Shown: positions 9,501-17,936, numbered from the stretch's first letter. The stretch: 64,000 nucleotides of DNA from Bacillus subtilis subsp. subtilis (GCA_021733645.1 JAHREJ010000010.1:38474-102473), one strand, 5' to 3'. Numbers and translations are program-made. The notes: generated by a model not told the origin, from the letters alone.

Positions 9501-10449
9501 TGCGCACGAATCCGGCAACGCTGTCATCGGTGGCCGCCACGCGCAGCGGCAGTACGTTCATCACCATTGCCGGCACCCGTGCCGACGCGCTGCCAAGCCG
9601 GCCCATGAACGGCACGCCCAGCACCACCTCGTCCAGCCCGCTGAAGCGGCGGCAATACTCGCCCGCCAGCGCGCTGAGCAGGTCCGGCCACGGCTGGCCG
9701 ATCTGCAGCGCCGCGGCCTGCAGCCGGCCGCGCAGCGCCGCCGGCACCTCGCACACCCACCGCCGCGCATCGTCGGCTGCAGCGGCACTGGTGCCGGCCA
9801 GTCCCTCTGCCGCCGGGGCACCGGCCAGGTACTGCCGCCAATAGCGGGCATCATCACCGCGGCGCTCGCTGCTGCGGTAAGCCACATCCTCGGCCAGCAC
9901 CGGATGCAATGGCGCCAGCGCCGCTTCGTCGCTGTCCTGGGCGGCATACAGGCGGCAGACACGCTCGCTGAACAGCGCCATCCCGTAGCCATCGGTGGCC
10001 AGGTGGTGCACGCGCAGGTACCAGACGTACCGGTTGGCCCCCAGCAGGAACAGGCGCTGTTGCGCCAGCCGGTCGCGCGTCGGATCCACCGCGCACAGGC
10101 GGTCCTGGTCCATCGCTGCACGGGCGGCAGCGGCCGGATCGGCGTGCATGGAAAGGTCTACCGGCATCAGGGCCGGCACATGCGCCGGATCGCACCACTG
10201 CAGGGGGTTCCCGCCTCCGTCGACGGCGAACCGCAGTGCCAGGGCGTGCGCTTCGCCGGCGGCGGCGTCGGCGGCGGCGACGAACGCCGGCACATTCAAT
10301 GCACCGTCGATCCATACCGCGTGCGCGGTATTGAATGCCGCCGGTGCCGACGCCAGCTGCTGCGCATACCAGAGCCCGGCCTGGGCCTCGGTCACGCTGT
10401 GCGCCGGCATTGCCAGCGCGGGTGGATCGGTAGCCACAGGCGCGTTCAT
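6523..10449 (-). CDS. entF: Enterobactin-type NRPS, C-A-T-TE (serine-activating)
   Basis: About 1308 residues from the ATG at 10449, which overlaps the carrier-protein stop (ATGA). Domain order: condensation domain with HHLATDG near residue 147; adenylation domain with YTSGSTGEPKG near 604, FDVSVWEFF and NLYGPTEAAVD; peptidyl carrier with GGDSLS near 991; thioesterase with GWSVGG near 1123 and a late His. The substrate-pocket residues I can read (D,V,W,H,F,S,L,V,D) match the EntF serine code. In enterobactin synthesis this module joins DHB to serine and the TE domain trimerises and cyclises DHB-Ser. Whether the product is cyclic enterobactin or linear forms cannot be seen. Activation needs a phosphopantetheinyl transferase not found in this window. 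Confidence 0.95.
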   Translation of the reverse strand: MNAPVATDPPALAMPAHSVTEAQAGLWYAQQLASAPAAFNTAHAVWIDGALNVPAFVAAADAAAGEAHALALRFAVDGGGNPLQWCDPAHVPALMPVDLSMHADPAAAARAAMDQDRLCAVDPTRDRLAQQRLFLLGANRYVWYLRVHHLATDGYGMALFSERVCRLYAAQDSDEAALAPLHPVLAEDVAYRSSERRGDDARYWRQYLAGAPAAEGLAGTSAAAADDARRWVCEVPAALRGRLQAAALQIGQPWPDLLSALAGEYCRRFSGLDEVVLGVPFMGRLGSASARVPAMVMNVLPLRVAATDDSVAGFVRTVARDLLRARRHGRYRGEQLRRDLGLIGGQRRLHGPMINVQPLYRPLPLAGVQARLEVLGTGPVEDISVGFRGDGTALLDLEIEANPALYDAASLHTHADRLLHFIGAALDVHARDGRLQDIALATPAEAQRYLYAVNATAHTLPEVSLSALLLQAMQATPTAIAVEFGDARLTYAALEQRSRALAHQLQAMGVGRECRVVVALPRSLELVVALVAVLRAGAAYLPIDLAHPDARLARILDSAGPTCVLATTADAARFNGQRVLPPPQWAQSTTAALADHVQPQDAAYVIYTSGSTGEPKGVLIEHRAIVNRLQWMRSHYGFGSDERILQKTPATFDVSVWEFFLPLLCGATLVVAAPDVHRDPLALAALIRRQGITTVHFVPSMLDALLAVPAAHRLRLRRVFTSGEALEPSLRDRFHATVDAELHNLYGPTEAAVDVSWWPADAADRSHPVPIGYPVWNTRLYVLDAQLRPLPPGVAGDLFLGGVQLARGYLGRDDLTAARFLADPYVPGGRLYRSGDIARWRTDGAVEYLGRSDNQVKLRGLRIELGEIEAALRAQDGVVRAEVLLRDGRPGERSLVGYVAGTALDVPRLRAGIAACLPDYMVPAALVVVDTWPVTANGKLDRSALPAPVIAAPVGRPPASRSERALARLFAQVLGLDGSVSADADFFSLGGDSLSAVHLLLAIQQHWQHDPGLGAVFAHPSVAALAALLDAPARAADDGLTPLIQLASGPPGRAPLFVVHPAGGIAWNYRDLARALQPQRDVHGLQSPALDAAQPLPASIDALAAGYVERVIGMQPEGAVHLLGWSVGGIIAQAVAVRLQALGREVGELVLLDAYPSECWRAEPEPDPVAALRALLAIAGHDPDAHPELDSRARIIAFLRRGDSALGNLPDAVLDGVVRAVTGTNRLIRAHFHRPYQGVLQHVRAGHDHATRPHLQASLWAAHATRVDALELPFLHAELTGRDAVAQIAPWLSARLGRWDTPIQEHLE

Positions 10450-10712
10450 GCGTGCGGGGCGCTGCCCTGCAGGCGTTGTACGGTGGCCCACCAGCCGGCC
10501 AGCGTGGCGTGCTCGGCCAGATGGCTGAACTCCAGCGCGATCCCGGTGTTGCCCCAGGCCAGCACCAACCCCAGCACGCGCATGGAATCCAGGCCGAGGT
10601 CGATCAGGTTGTCATCGTCGCCGATCGCGTCCGGCGCCTCCCCCAGCATCTCGGCCACATCGGCGCGCATGCGCGCCAGGTCCAGGGCAACGGCGGTGGT
10701 GTCGGTGGTCAT
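10446..10712 (-). CDS. Free aryl carrier protein (split EntB C-terminal domain)
   Basis: An 88-residue acyl/aryl carrier protein with the phosphopantetheine site LGLDSMR. In E. coli the same domain is the C-terminal third of EntB; here it is a separate gene directly after entB with 4-bp overlaps on both sides. It should carry DHB loaded by EntE and present it to the condensation domain of EntF. The split may let the carrier move freely between partners. Its placement between entB and entF leaves little doubt about role. Confidence 0.9.
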   Translation of the reverse strand: MTTDTTAVALDLARMRADVAEMLGEAPDAIGDDDNLIDLGLDSMRVLGLVLAWGNTGIALEFSHLAEHATLAGWWATVQRLQGSAPHA

Positions 10713-11344
10713 GCCAGGGCCTCCAGCAGTTGCCCGGTGGTCAGTGCAACGCCGCAGGTGCGTGCAATCAGGTGCAACGCCAGGTCGTGGTCGGCGCGGG
10801 AGAAATCAGCCACCGCATCGGCGGCGATGAAGGCTTCGATATCGCGCTGGAAAGCCTCGCTGACAGTGGCTGTGCAGCCGATGTGCGCGTACACCCCGGT
10901 CACCAGCAACTGGTCGCGGCCACGCGCGCGCATCAGGGTTTCCAGGTTGCTGCGCTGGAAGGCGCTGTAGCGGTGTTTGACCAGCACGTGGTCGCCGGCG
11001 GCCGGCGCCAGGGCGTCGAGGATGGATTCATGTGCCGGGGTGGCCTGCATGCCCGGTCCCCACAGGTCGGCCTGCAGGCCGCGGTCGCGGCGGTCCTGGG
11101 CGCCACGCTGGGCGGTATAGAACACCGGGATGCCGCGTGCGCGGCACTGCTGCAGCAGCCGCGCGATGTTGGCCACGGCCGGCGCCAGCGGGGCCTGATC
11201 GGGGTCGAAAGCGGATAGGAAATACTGCTGCATGTCGTGCACCAGCAGTGCCATGCGCTCGCTGCGGGGCAGCCACGGGCCGCGCGGTGCCGGCAGTTCG
11301 CTGGCCAGCGGCAGCGGATAGGGGGAAATCTTCGGCAGCGCCAT
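10709..11344 (-). CDS. entB: Isochorismatase (EntB without carrier domain)
   Basis: A 211-residue isochorismatase that should hydrolyse isochorismate to 2,3-dihydro-2,3-DHB and pyruvate. It starts in EntB style (PYPLPLASELP) and shows Asp37 in LLVHDMQ, Lys123 in VLVKHRYSAF and GVYAHIGCTATVSEAFQRDI, all close to EntB. It stops at the end of the hydrolase domain; the aryl carrier domain of canonical EntB (~285 residues) is encoded by the next gene. The start shares bases with the entE stop. Confidence 0.94.
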   Translation of the reverse strand: MALPKISPYPLPLASELPAPRGPWLPRSERMALLVHDMQQYFLSAFDPDQAPLAPAVANIARLLQQCRARGIPVFYTAQRGAQDRRDRGLQADLWGPGMQATPAHESILDALAPAAGDHVLVKHRYSAFQRSNLETLMRARGRDQLLVTGVYAHIGCTATVSEAFQRDIEAFIAADAVADFSRADHDLALHLIARTCGVALTTGQLLEALA

Positions 11345-12996
11345 CAGCGCGGTTCTCCTGTCTGTTCGATATAGCGCGCACGCAGTTGCGCGCGCAGTTC
11401 GCGGCGGCTGATCTTGCCGACCGCCGTAGTGCCGAAGGCATCGACGAACACCACCTGGTCGGGCACCTTGAAGGCGGCCAGGCCACGCCCGCGCACCCAG
11501 GCTTTGAGCGCAGCGGCAGTGGGCGGGGTACCGCGAGCAATCACGAACGCGCAGCTGCGCTCGCCCAGGTAGGCATCGGGCATGGACACCACCGCGGCAT
11601 CGAAGACCCCGGCATGGGCCAGCAGGTGGTCTTCGATTTCCTCGGCCGAGATCTTTTCGCCGGCACGGTTGATGTGGTCACCGGCCCGGCCCTGCACCAC
11701 CAGGTAGCCTCCGGCCAGCCGCTGCACCATGTCGCCGGTGCGGTAATAGCCATCTTCGGTGAATGATCGTGCGTTGGCCGCCGGATCGTTGTGATACGCA
11801 CGGATCGTGTACGGACCACGGGTGAGCAGATGGCCGATGCCGCCGTCGGCGACCGGGTGGCCGTGGTCGTCGACCACCAGCACCTCGTCGTCGGGGGAGA
11901 TCGGCCGGCCCTGCGTTTCCACCACCAACGCGGGCGAATCATGCAGGCGGGTGTAGTTGACCAGCCCCTCGGCCATGCCGAACACCTGCTGCAACTGGCA
12001 GCCCAACCCGTCGATCACCCGCCGTGCCGCTTCGGGAACCAGCTTGGCACCGCCCACCTGCAGCACCTGCAGGCTGGACAGGTCATGCGCGGTGCTGGCA
12101 GCGGCCTGCGCCCACAGCAGCGCCAGCGGCGGCACCAGGCCCACGCAGGTGACGCCTTCGCGTGCGATCAACGGGAACGCGGCGTCCGGCCCGGGGCCCG
12201 GACTCAGCACCACCCGTGCGCCGGCATACAGCGCGCCAAAGAAGCCGGGCGAACTCATCGGGAAGTTGTGCGCGGCCGGCAGGGCCACCAGGTAGACGCT
12301 GCTGCGGTCGATGCCGCAGATGTCATTGCTGGCGCGGAACGAATAGATGTAGTCGTCGTGGGTGCGTGGAATCAGCTTGGACAAGCCGGTGCTGCCGCCG
12401 GACAGTTGCAGGAACGCCACCGACTGCGGATCCGGATCGGCTGGCAGGCTGGCGGCATCCCCGTCCAGCGAGGCGACCGCCGTGAACTCGGCCGCGTCCC
12501 CCACGATCAGCACGTGCTGTAGCGCTGGCACCGCCGCCTGCAACTCACGCGCGAGCGTGCGGTAGTCGAAGCCGTCCTGCTGGGACGCGCCGATATATGC
12601 ACACGCCTGTGCCTGCTGCACGAAATGACGCACTTCGGTGATCCGGTGGGCGGGCAAGGCGTACACCGGAATCAACCCGGCGCGGAACAGCCCGCAGACC
12701 ACGCTGACAAACTCGGCGATGTTGCCAAGCTGCACCACCACCCGGTCGCCCGGCCGCAGCCCCCGCGCGAGCAGGCCGGCACCTACCCGGCCGGCGGCCT
12801 GCCACAGCCCGGCATAGCTCAGGCGCAGCTCGCCGGCCACCACGGCGATGTCATCGCCGAAGTGCTCGGCGCGCGCGCGCAGGAAGCCCGGGAAGGTTTC
12901 GCCACGCCAGTACCCGGCGGCCCGGTAGCGCGCCACCAGGGCCGGTGGCCAGGTCTGGCGCAACGGTGCGAGCGGGGTTTCGGCGGCAGTGTCCAT
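11344..12996 (-). CDS. entE: 2,3-dihydroxybenzoate-AMP ligase
   Basis: About 550 residues from the ATG at 12996 (GGAA eight bases upstream). A stand-alone adenylation enzyme that activates DHB as acyl-AMP and loads it on the aryl carrier. Motifs: [20 protein letters not shown] near residue 195, [21 protein letters not shown] and [20 protein letters not shown]; this is the DhbE/EntE subgroup that begins with a [19 protein letters not shown] N-terminus. It lies between entC and entB, 12 bp after entC. Confidence 0.95.
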   Translation of the reverse strand: MDTAAETPLAPLRQTWPPALVARYRAAGYWRGETFPGFLRARAEHFGDDIAVVAGELRLSYAGLWQAAGRVGAGLLARGLRPGDRVVVQLGNIAEFVSVVCGLFRAGLIPVYALPAHRITEVRHFVQQAQACAYIGASQQDGFDYRTLARELQAAVPALQHVLIVGDAAEFTAVASLDGDAASLPADPDPQSVAFLQLSGGSTGLSKLIPRTHDDYIYSFRASNDICGIDRSSVYLVALPAAHNFPMSSPGFFGALYAGARVVLSPGPGPDAAFPLIAREGVTCVGLVPPLALLWAQAAASTAHDLSSLQVLQVGGAKLVPEAARRVIDGLGCQLQQVFGMAEGLVNYTRLHDSPALVVETQGRPISPDDEVLVVDDHGHPVADGGIGHLLTRGPYTIRAYHNDPAANARSFTEDGYYRTGDMVQRLAGGYLVVQGRAGDHINRAGEKISAEEIEDHLLAHAGVFDAAVVSMPDAYLGERSCAFVIARGTPPTAAALKAWVRGRGLAAFKVPDQVVFVDAFGTTAVGKISRRELRAQLRARYIEQTGEPR

Positions 12997-13008
12997 CAGC
13001 AATTCCAG

Positions 13009-14190
13009 TCACTCAAACAGAAGGGGTTCATCGACGCCAAGCGCATTCAACAACGCGGCGAACTTCGCCCCGGTCTCGGCCACTTCCAGCGCCGGCTGCG
13101 AGTCGGCCACGATGCCAGCGCCGGCATACACGCGCACCTGCCGGCCCTGCACGCGCGCGCAGCGGATGGCCACATACCAGTCACCGTCGCCGTCGGCGTC
13201 GGTCCAGCCCACCGCACCGGCGTAAAAGCCGCGCGGCACCGGCTCCAGTTGGGTGATGGTGTCCAAAGCCAACCGGCGCGGCGTGCCACACACCGCCGGG
13301 GTGGGATGCAGCGCGGCCACCAGCGCGGCCACCGGGGTGGCGGGATCGGCAAGCGTGGCCTGGATCCGTGTCCCCAGGTGCCACATGCTCGCGGTGGCGT
13401 GCAGCGACGGACGTGGTTCGGCATCGATGTGGCTGCACCAAGGGATCAAGGCGGCCACGATCGCCTCCACCACGTGGCGGTGTTCGTCGTGGTCTTTGGC
13501 CGACGCCAACAGCGCCTGGGCGATGCGTGCATCGACGGCCGGGTCTGTACTGCGGCGCGCCGAACCGGCCAACGGGTGCGACAGCACCCGGCTGCCGCGG
13601 CGCGATACCAGCAGCTCCGGGGTTGCCCCCACCAGCAGTGCGGGCACCTCCTGCGCGCCCACCGGCAGCGGCACCAGGTAGGTGGCCACGCTCGCATCGC
13701 GGCCCAGCCGCGCGGCCAGCTCACGCGCATCGATCGGCTGGTGGCTGTGCAGGTGCAGGCTGCGCGCCAACACCACCTTGTGCAGCGCCGGCGCCGGCTG
13801 CTGCAACTGGGCCAGGGCCTGTGCGACCGCGGCGGCGTAATCGGCCGCGCTGGGGTCGGCCACCACCGTGCCGTCGAACCGGGGCGGTGCAACCGGCGCT
13901 GCCAGAAAGGTGTCCTGGAGCCGTTCGGGCTGGTGCAGCGCATCGCCGGCATCAGGATCGAAGGGCAACGCGCCGACCAGCAGCGGCAATCCAGTGCGCG
14001 GTGCGGCGAAGAACGCGCTCACCCGCGCGGCCAGCGTTGCGGTGCCACCGCTGGGCAGGCGTGCGCGGCACCCGCGCGCCTCCAGCGAACGCAGCGGCGC
14101 ATGCAGCAGGAACGGCATCGACGGCGTGGATTCCGTGGTGCACGGCATGGCGTCCTCGTGCGCCGGGCGCACCTGTGCGGCCTCGTTCAT
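13009..14190 (-). CDS. entC: Isochorismate synthase
   Basis: About 393 residues using the ATG at 14190, which overlaps the exporter stop by 4 bp (ATGA). It belongs to the chorismate-binding family and converts chorismate to isochorismate, the committed step to DHB. The C-terminal catalytic half has SMWHLGTRI and HPTPAVCGTPR near residue 294, followed by the GFYAGAVGW motif, all typical of EntC/DhbC. The longer ORF start at 14280 would lie inside the exporter gene and is unlikely. Confidence 0.94.
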   Translation of the reverse strand: MNEAAQVRPAHEDAMPCTTESTPSMPFLLHAPLRSLEARGCRARLPSGGTATLAARVSAFFAAPRTGLPLLVGALPFDPDAGDALHQPERLQDTFLAAPVAPPRFDGTVVADPSAADYAAAVAQALAQLQQPAPALHKVVLARSLHLHSHQPIDARELAARLGRDASVATYLVPLPVGAQEVPALLVGATPELLVSRRGSRVLSHPLAGSARRSTDPAVDARIAQALLASAKDHDEHRHVVEAIVAALIPWCSHIDAEPRPSLHATASMWHLGTRIQATLADPATPVAALVAALHPTPAVCGTPRRLALDTITQLEPVPRGFYAGAVGWTDADGDGDWYVAIRCARVQGRQVRVYAGAGIVADSQPALEVAETGAKFAALLNALGVDEPLLFE

Positions 14191-15386
14191 GCGGCCGCCC
14201 CGCTGCGGTGACGCGCGGCAGCAACCGACAGCGCCAGCAGCAGCGCGCCTACCAGCAGGTAGGGCGCACTGGGCCGCCACTGGTACAGCAGCGTCCCCAG
14301 CATCGGCCCGATCACCATGCCCAATCCCTGCACCGAGGCGACCGTACCCGCCGCCGCGCCCTGCTCGTGGGCCTGCACCGAATCGGCTGCCAATGCCTGG
14401 AACGAGGGAAATACAAAGCCCATGCCGAACGCCGCCACCGCATACGCGGCCAGCAGTTCCCAGCGGGTGTCCACCAACGCCACCGAGGCAAAGCCCATCC
14501 CCGACACCAGCGCACCAACGGTGATCCAGCGGCGTGGCGGCACGCCGCCCAGCTTCATCACCAGGACCTGGGCCAGGATCAGGCCCACGCCTACGGCGGT
14601 CAGCGCCAGCCCCGCGGCGCGCGCGCCATCGGCCGGCGACAACTGCAGCCGATCAATGGCAAAGAAACCCACCGTGACCTGGGCGATGGTGACCGAGATC
14701 ATGGCCGCGAACACGGCCAGGATCGGCAGGCGCAGGCGCGGATCGGTCCAGCCCAATCGCGCCCGCGGTCCCGACGACGCGGTGGCAACGGGGGCATCGG
14801 CCGGCAACCGCCAGGCGATCACCGCCAGTGCCAGCAGCGGCAGCACCGCCGCCACATACAGGGTGAGCGACAACTGATGGAAGGCGATCCAGCCGGCGGC
14901 GGCGGGCCCGACCACCATGCCCAGCGCATTGGCGCTGCCCAGCTTGGCCATCGCCGACGCACGCTGCCCCGGCGCGGCGCCATCGGCGACCAACGCGGCC
15001 GCCGTGGGCGGCACGGCGGCATAGAACAGCCCCACCAGTGCCCGCGTTCCCACCAGCACCAGCACCGACAGCCACAGTGCGGGCGGTCGGGCCAGGGCGG
15101 TGTCGACGAACACTGCCATGACCACGTAGATCAGCACATAGGCGGCCAGGGCGATCAGCAGCACGCGCTTGCGCCCGATACGGTCGCTGAGCGAACCCCA
15201 TCGGCGCGCCGACAGCATCCACAGCACGCCGGCAGCGGTCACCGACAGCCCCGCGTGCCATTCGGCCAGGCCGAGCAGACGTACCACCGGCCCGATCACG
15301 GCCACGAACGCCATCATCGCCATGGTGCCGGTCAGGGCCGCGAAAACCAGGGCCGGCAAGCCGGGAATTACCGAACGCGTTTGCAT
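14187..15386 (-). CDS. MFS transporter, probable siderophore exporter (EntS-like role)
   Basis: A 399-residue, 12-helix major facilitator protein. The loop-2/3 motif WGSLSDRIGRKRVLL fits MFS drug/siderophore exporters. I start it at the ATG at 15386 because the Fur box at 15490-15508 lies just upstream and because residues before it are not membrane-like; the frame is open to 15596. It is the first gene of the siderophore operon and overlaps entC, so export of the catecholate product is the likely job. It is not obviously the same MFS subfamily as E. coli EntS, so I assign the role, not the symbol. Confidence 0.85.
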   Translation of the reverse strand: MQTRSVIPGLPALVFAALTGTMAMMAFVAVIGPVVRLLGLAEWHAGLSVTAAGVLWMLSARRWGSLSDRIGRKRVLLIALAAYVLIYVVMAVFVDTALARPPALWLSVLVLVGTRALVGLFYAAVPPTAAALVADGAAPGQRASAMAKLGSANALGMVVGPAAAGWIAFHQLSLTLYVAAVLPLLALAVIAWRLPADAPVATASSGPRARLGWTDPRLRLPILAVFAAMISVTIAQVTVGFFAIDRLQLSPADGARAAGLALTAVGVGLILAQVLVMKLGGVPPRRWITVGALVSGMGFASVALVDTRWELLAAYAVAAFGMGFVFPSFQALAADSVQAHEQGAAAGTVASVQGLGMVIGPMLGTLLYQWRPSAPYLLVGALLLALSVAAARHRSGAAA

Positions 15387-15489
15387 GCAACACCACTGCC
15401 AATCGAAGAATGGGGCGCGCGGCGCAGCAGCGCGGCGCGTCGGATTGATCGGCTTCGACGATTCGAGGATCGCCGTGGCTATCCATTCA

Positions 15490-15508
15490 AATGATAACAG
15501 GTCGCATT
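15490..15508 (-). promoter_or_regulatory. Candidate Fur box of the siderophore operon
   Basis: The 19 bp AATGATAACAGGTCGCATT is an imperfect 9-1-9 inverted repeat close to the xanthomonad Fur consensus (AATGAGAA-type half sites facing each other); six of nine half-site positions are symmetric. It is AT-rich in otherwise GC-rich DNA and ends about 100 bp before the exporter start. It should repress the exporter-entCEB-ArCP-entF-entA operon when iron is plentiful. It could also affect the divergent gene starting at 15643. Confidence 0.7.
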
Positions 15509-15642
15509 CGCGATTTCCGGTGAGGGCGACGGTGTCGTTCATCCGGCACCTCAACGGGGCGAGGACGACGGTATTGATGTCGATCAACCCCTGCATACAT
15601 CCTGCCGACTAAGCTGGGAGCACCCCACCCCGGCATCACGCA

Positions 15643-16104
15643 ATGGCGTCACTTCCTCCCATCTCCAGTCTTCCCGGCATCGTCGCCGAGGTGGCGCTCG
15701 GCCTGCCCGTGCAGATCATCAGCCTCACCGGTGAGATCTGGAGCGGCGACGTGCGCGAGATCAGCCTGCCCGGCAGCGAGGGCCGCTTCGGCGTGCTGGC
15801 CCAGCATGCGCCGCTGCTGGCCACGCTGCGCGAGGGCATGGTGTCGGTATTTCCGGTGGGGGCCGAGCCGCCGCTGCACGTGTATGTGTCCGGTGGCCAC
15901 GTCGAAGTGCAGCCCGGGCGGGTGATCGTGCTGGCCGACCTGGGCCTGCGCAGCGAGAACCTGGACGACGCGCGTGCACGCGCCGCGCGCGATGCCGCGT
16001 TGTCACCGATGGCTGCCGAACTGACCGACCCCGACAACGCCAAGGTCCACGCCGAACTTGCGCTGCAGCGCCTGCAGCAGTTGCGCTCGCTGCCGGCCAG
16101 GTAA
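15643..16104 (+). CDS. Orphan F1 ATP synthase epsilon-subunit-like protein
   Basis: A 153-residue homologue of AtpC. The N-terminal beta-sandwich of the epsilon subunit is clear: EGRFGVLAQHAPLLATLREG, VSGGHVEVQPGRVIVLADL and the helical hairpin start NLDDARARAARDAAL. The last ~40 residues are helical and ~20 residues are added at the N-terminus. No other ATP synthase gene is near; the next gene, 26 bp downstream on the same strand, is a DASS anion transporter. Xanthomonadaceae normally have atpC at the end of the atp operon, so this should be a divergent paralogue. Role unknown: an alternative epsilon, or a regulator of F1, are possibilities only. Confidence 0.8.
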   Translation: MASLPPISSLPGIVAEVALGLPVQIISLTGEIWSGDVREISLPGSEGRFGVLAQHAPLLATLREGMVSVFPVGAEPPLHVYVSGGHVEVQPGRVIVLADLGLRSENLDDARARAARDAALSPMAAELTDPDNAKVHAELALQRLQQLRSLPAR

Positions 16105-16130
16105 CCCACCACACCCGCAAGGATTCCGCG

Positions 16131-17636
16131 ATGTTCAAGCGACTGCAGGACCTGTTCCGCTACTTCAACGGCGTGGTGCCGTTCCGGCTGGGGCCGGCGC
16201 TCATCGCCACCGCCGTGCTGGTCGCGCTGTTGCTGCTGCCCTGCCCGGCCGGGCTCACGCCCAAGGCCTGGGGCCTGGTGGCGATCTTCCTGACCACCAT
16301 CGTGGCCATCATCCTCAAGGTGATGCCGATCGGGGTGATGGCCATGATGGCGATCGTCATCGTGTCGTTGTCCCAGGTCACCTCGACCTCGTCGAAGGGC
16401 GCCATCACCGACGCGTTGAGCAGCTTTTCCAGCCCGCTGATCTGGCTGATCGTGGTGGCCATCCTGATCTCGCGCGGACTGAAAAAGACCGGCCTGGGCA
16501 GCCGCATCGGGTTGATGTTCATTGCGCTGCTGGGCAAGCGCACGCTCGGCGTGGGCTATGGGCTGGCGGTGTGCGAGCTGGTGCTGGCCCCGTTCACCCC
16601 CAGCAACACGGCGCGCGGGGGTGGCATCGTGCATCCGGTGATGCGCTCGATCGCCAACGCCTTCGATTCAGACCCGGCCAAAGGCACTGAAGGCAAGGTC
16701 GGCACCTATCTTGCGCTGGTCAACTACCACGCCAATCCGATCACCTCGGCAATGTTCCTCACGGCCACCGCGCCCAATCCGCTGGTGGTGGACTACGTGG
16801 CCAAGGCCACCGGCCAGCAGTTCCATCTGAGCTGGACCACCTGGGCGCTGTGCATGCTGGTGCCCGGGCTGGTGTGCCTGCTGCTGATGCCGCTGGTGAT
16901 CTACCTGCTGTCGCCGCCGCAGCTCAAGGCCACGCCCAATGCGGTGGCCTATGCGCGCGACGAACTGGCCAGGATGGGTCCGCTGGCACCCAAGGAGAAG
17001 GTGATGATGGGAACCTTCGGCCTGCTGCTGGTGCTGTGGGCCAACGTGCCGGCGATGCTGTGGGGTGCAGCCTGGACACTGGACCCCACCGTGGTCGCGT
17101 TCCTGGGGCTGTTCGTGCTGATCATCACCGGCACCATCAACTGGGACGACGTGCTGTCGGAAAAAAGCGCCTGGGACACCCTGGTCTGGTTCGGTGCACT
17201 GGTGATGATGGCCGAGCAGTTGAACAAGCTGGGCGTGATCGGCTGGTTCTCCGAAGGCATGAAGGCGGCCATCGTGGCCAGTGGCATGGGCTGGGAAGCC
17301 ACCGCCGCGGTACTGGTGCTGGCCTTCGTGTTTTCCCACTACCTGTTTGCCAGCACCACGGCACATATCAGCGCGATGCTGCTGGCGTTCCTGGGCGTGG
17401 GCGCGCTGCTGATCCCGGCCGATTATGTGGTGCCTTTCATGCTGATGATGACCGCCGGCTCGGCCATCATGATGACGCTTACCCATTACGCCACCGGCAC
17501 CTCGCCGATCATCTTCGGCAGCGGGTACGTCAGCCTCGGCACCTGGTGGCGGGTGGGGTTTGTGATGTGCGTGTTCGAGCTGCTGGTGTTCGCACTGGTC
17601 GGTGGCGCGTGGTGGAAACTGTTGGGGTATTGGTAA
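16131..17636 (+). CDS. DASS/SLC13-family anion (dicarboxylate) transporter
   Basis: A 501-residue, 11-12 helix inner-membrane transporter of the divalent anion:Na+ symporter family, closest in appearance to the plant plastid 2-oxoglutarate/malate translocator group (SodiT1/YflS/CitT-like). Characteristic stretches are APFTPSNTARGGGIVHPVM, MFLTATAPNPLVVDY and HYATGTSPIIFGSGY, the two SNT/TGT-type substrate and Na+ clamps. Probable substrates are C4/C5 dicarboxylates or tricarboxylates. It follows the epsilon-like gene by 26 bp and is probably in the same transcript; the functional link is not known. Confidence 0.88.
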   Translation: MFKRLQDLFRYFNGVVPFRLGPALIATAVLVALLLLPCPAGLTPKAWGLVAIFLTTIVAIILKVMPIGVMAMMAIVIVSLSQVTSTSSKGAITDALSSFSSPLIWLIVVAILISRGLKKTGLGSRIGLMFIALLGKRTLGVGYGLAVCELVLAPFTPSNTARGGGIVHPVMRSIANAFDSDPAKGTEGKVGTYLALVNYHANPITSAMFLTATAPNPLVVDYVAKATGQQFHLSWTTWALCMLVPGLVCLLLMPLVIYLLSPPQLKATPNAVAYARDELARMGPLAPKEKVMMGTFGLLLVLWANVPAMLWGAAWTLDPTVVAFLGLFVLIITGTINWDDVLSEKSAWDTLVWFGALVMMAEQLNKLGVIGWFSEGMKAAIVASGMGWEATAAVLVLAFVFSHYLFASTTAHISAMLLAFLGVGALLIPADYVVPFMLMMTAGSAIMMTLTHYATGTSPIIFGSGYVSLGTWWRVGFVMCVFELLVFALVGGAWWKLLGYW

Positions 17637-17697
17637 AGCGCGCGGCGGCTGGTGGGCGAGCGCTGGGCCGCGACCCTTGTTGTCCCTCAGAAACGCC

Positions 17698-17839
17698 CGG
17701 GTTACCGCACGCCTGGCCCCGTAGCGGCCGGCAGGCCCCTGGGCAAATGTCCCCCGACCGCCGCCTGCGGCGACAGTCTCCTCCTTTACTTTGCCCTGGG
17801 GCCTGCCGGCCGCTACGGGGCCAGGCGTGCGGTAACCCG
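17698..17839. repeat. Long inverted repeat (50-bp arms, 42-bp loop)
   Basis: Arms 17698-17747 and 17790-17839 are reverse complements with one mismatched position. The arms include CGCCTGGCCCCGTAGCGGCC and its complement. The loop holds a second hairpin, CGCCGC-CT-GCGGCG. It starts 62 bp after the transporter stop codon and ends about 50 bp before the NrdR-type boxes. It could terminate the transporter transcript in RNA form, or be a mobile palindromic element; there is no T-run and no ORF inside. Confidence 0.85.
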
Positions 17840-17886
17840 CGCAGGCCGAACGGCTGCGGCGTTTGGTCACGCCTTTGACCGCTTCA

Positions 17887-17936
17887 ACACAACATATGAT
17901 GTTGACGATGAGGCAGACCCACACTATGTTGTGTTC
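17887..17936 (+). promoter_or_regulatory. Two candidate NrdR boxes upstream of nrdA
   Basis: Box 1 has a perfect palindrome CAACAT-ATG-ATGTTG (17890-17904), flanked by ACA. Box 2 is ACAC-TATGTT-GTGT (17921-17934). Both resemble the NrdR consensus (ACAC-TATATA-GTGT-like) and their centres are about 31 bp apart, i.e. three helical turns, as NrdR boxes usually are. They lie 210-260 bp before nrdA. NrdR would repress nrdAB when dATP/ATP state signals enough dNTPs. The rest of the 17637-18143 gap contains the inverted repeat and no gene. Confidence 0.7.

Noticed and set aside
7201..10830. Two long plus-strand open frames opposite entF.
   Set aside because: They mirror the entF codon pattern, are rich in Arg/Gln/His and have no domains.
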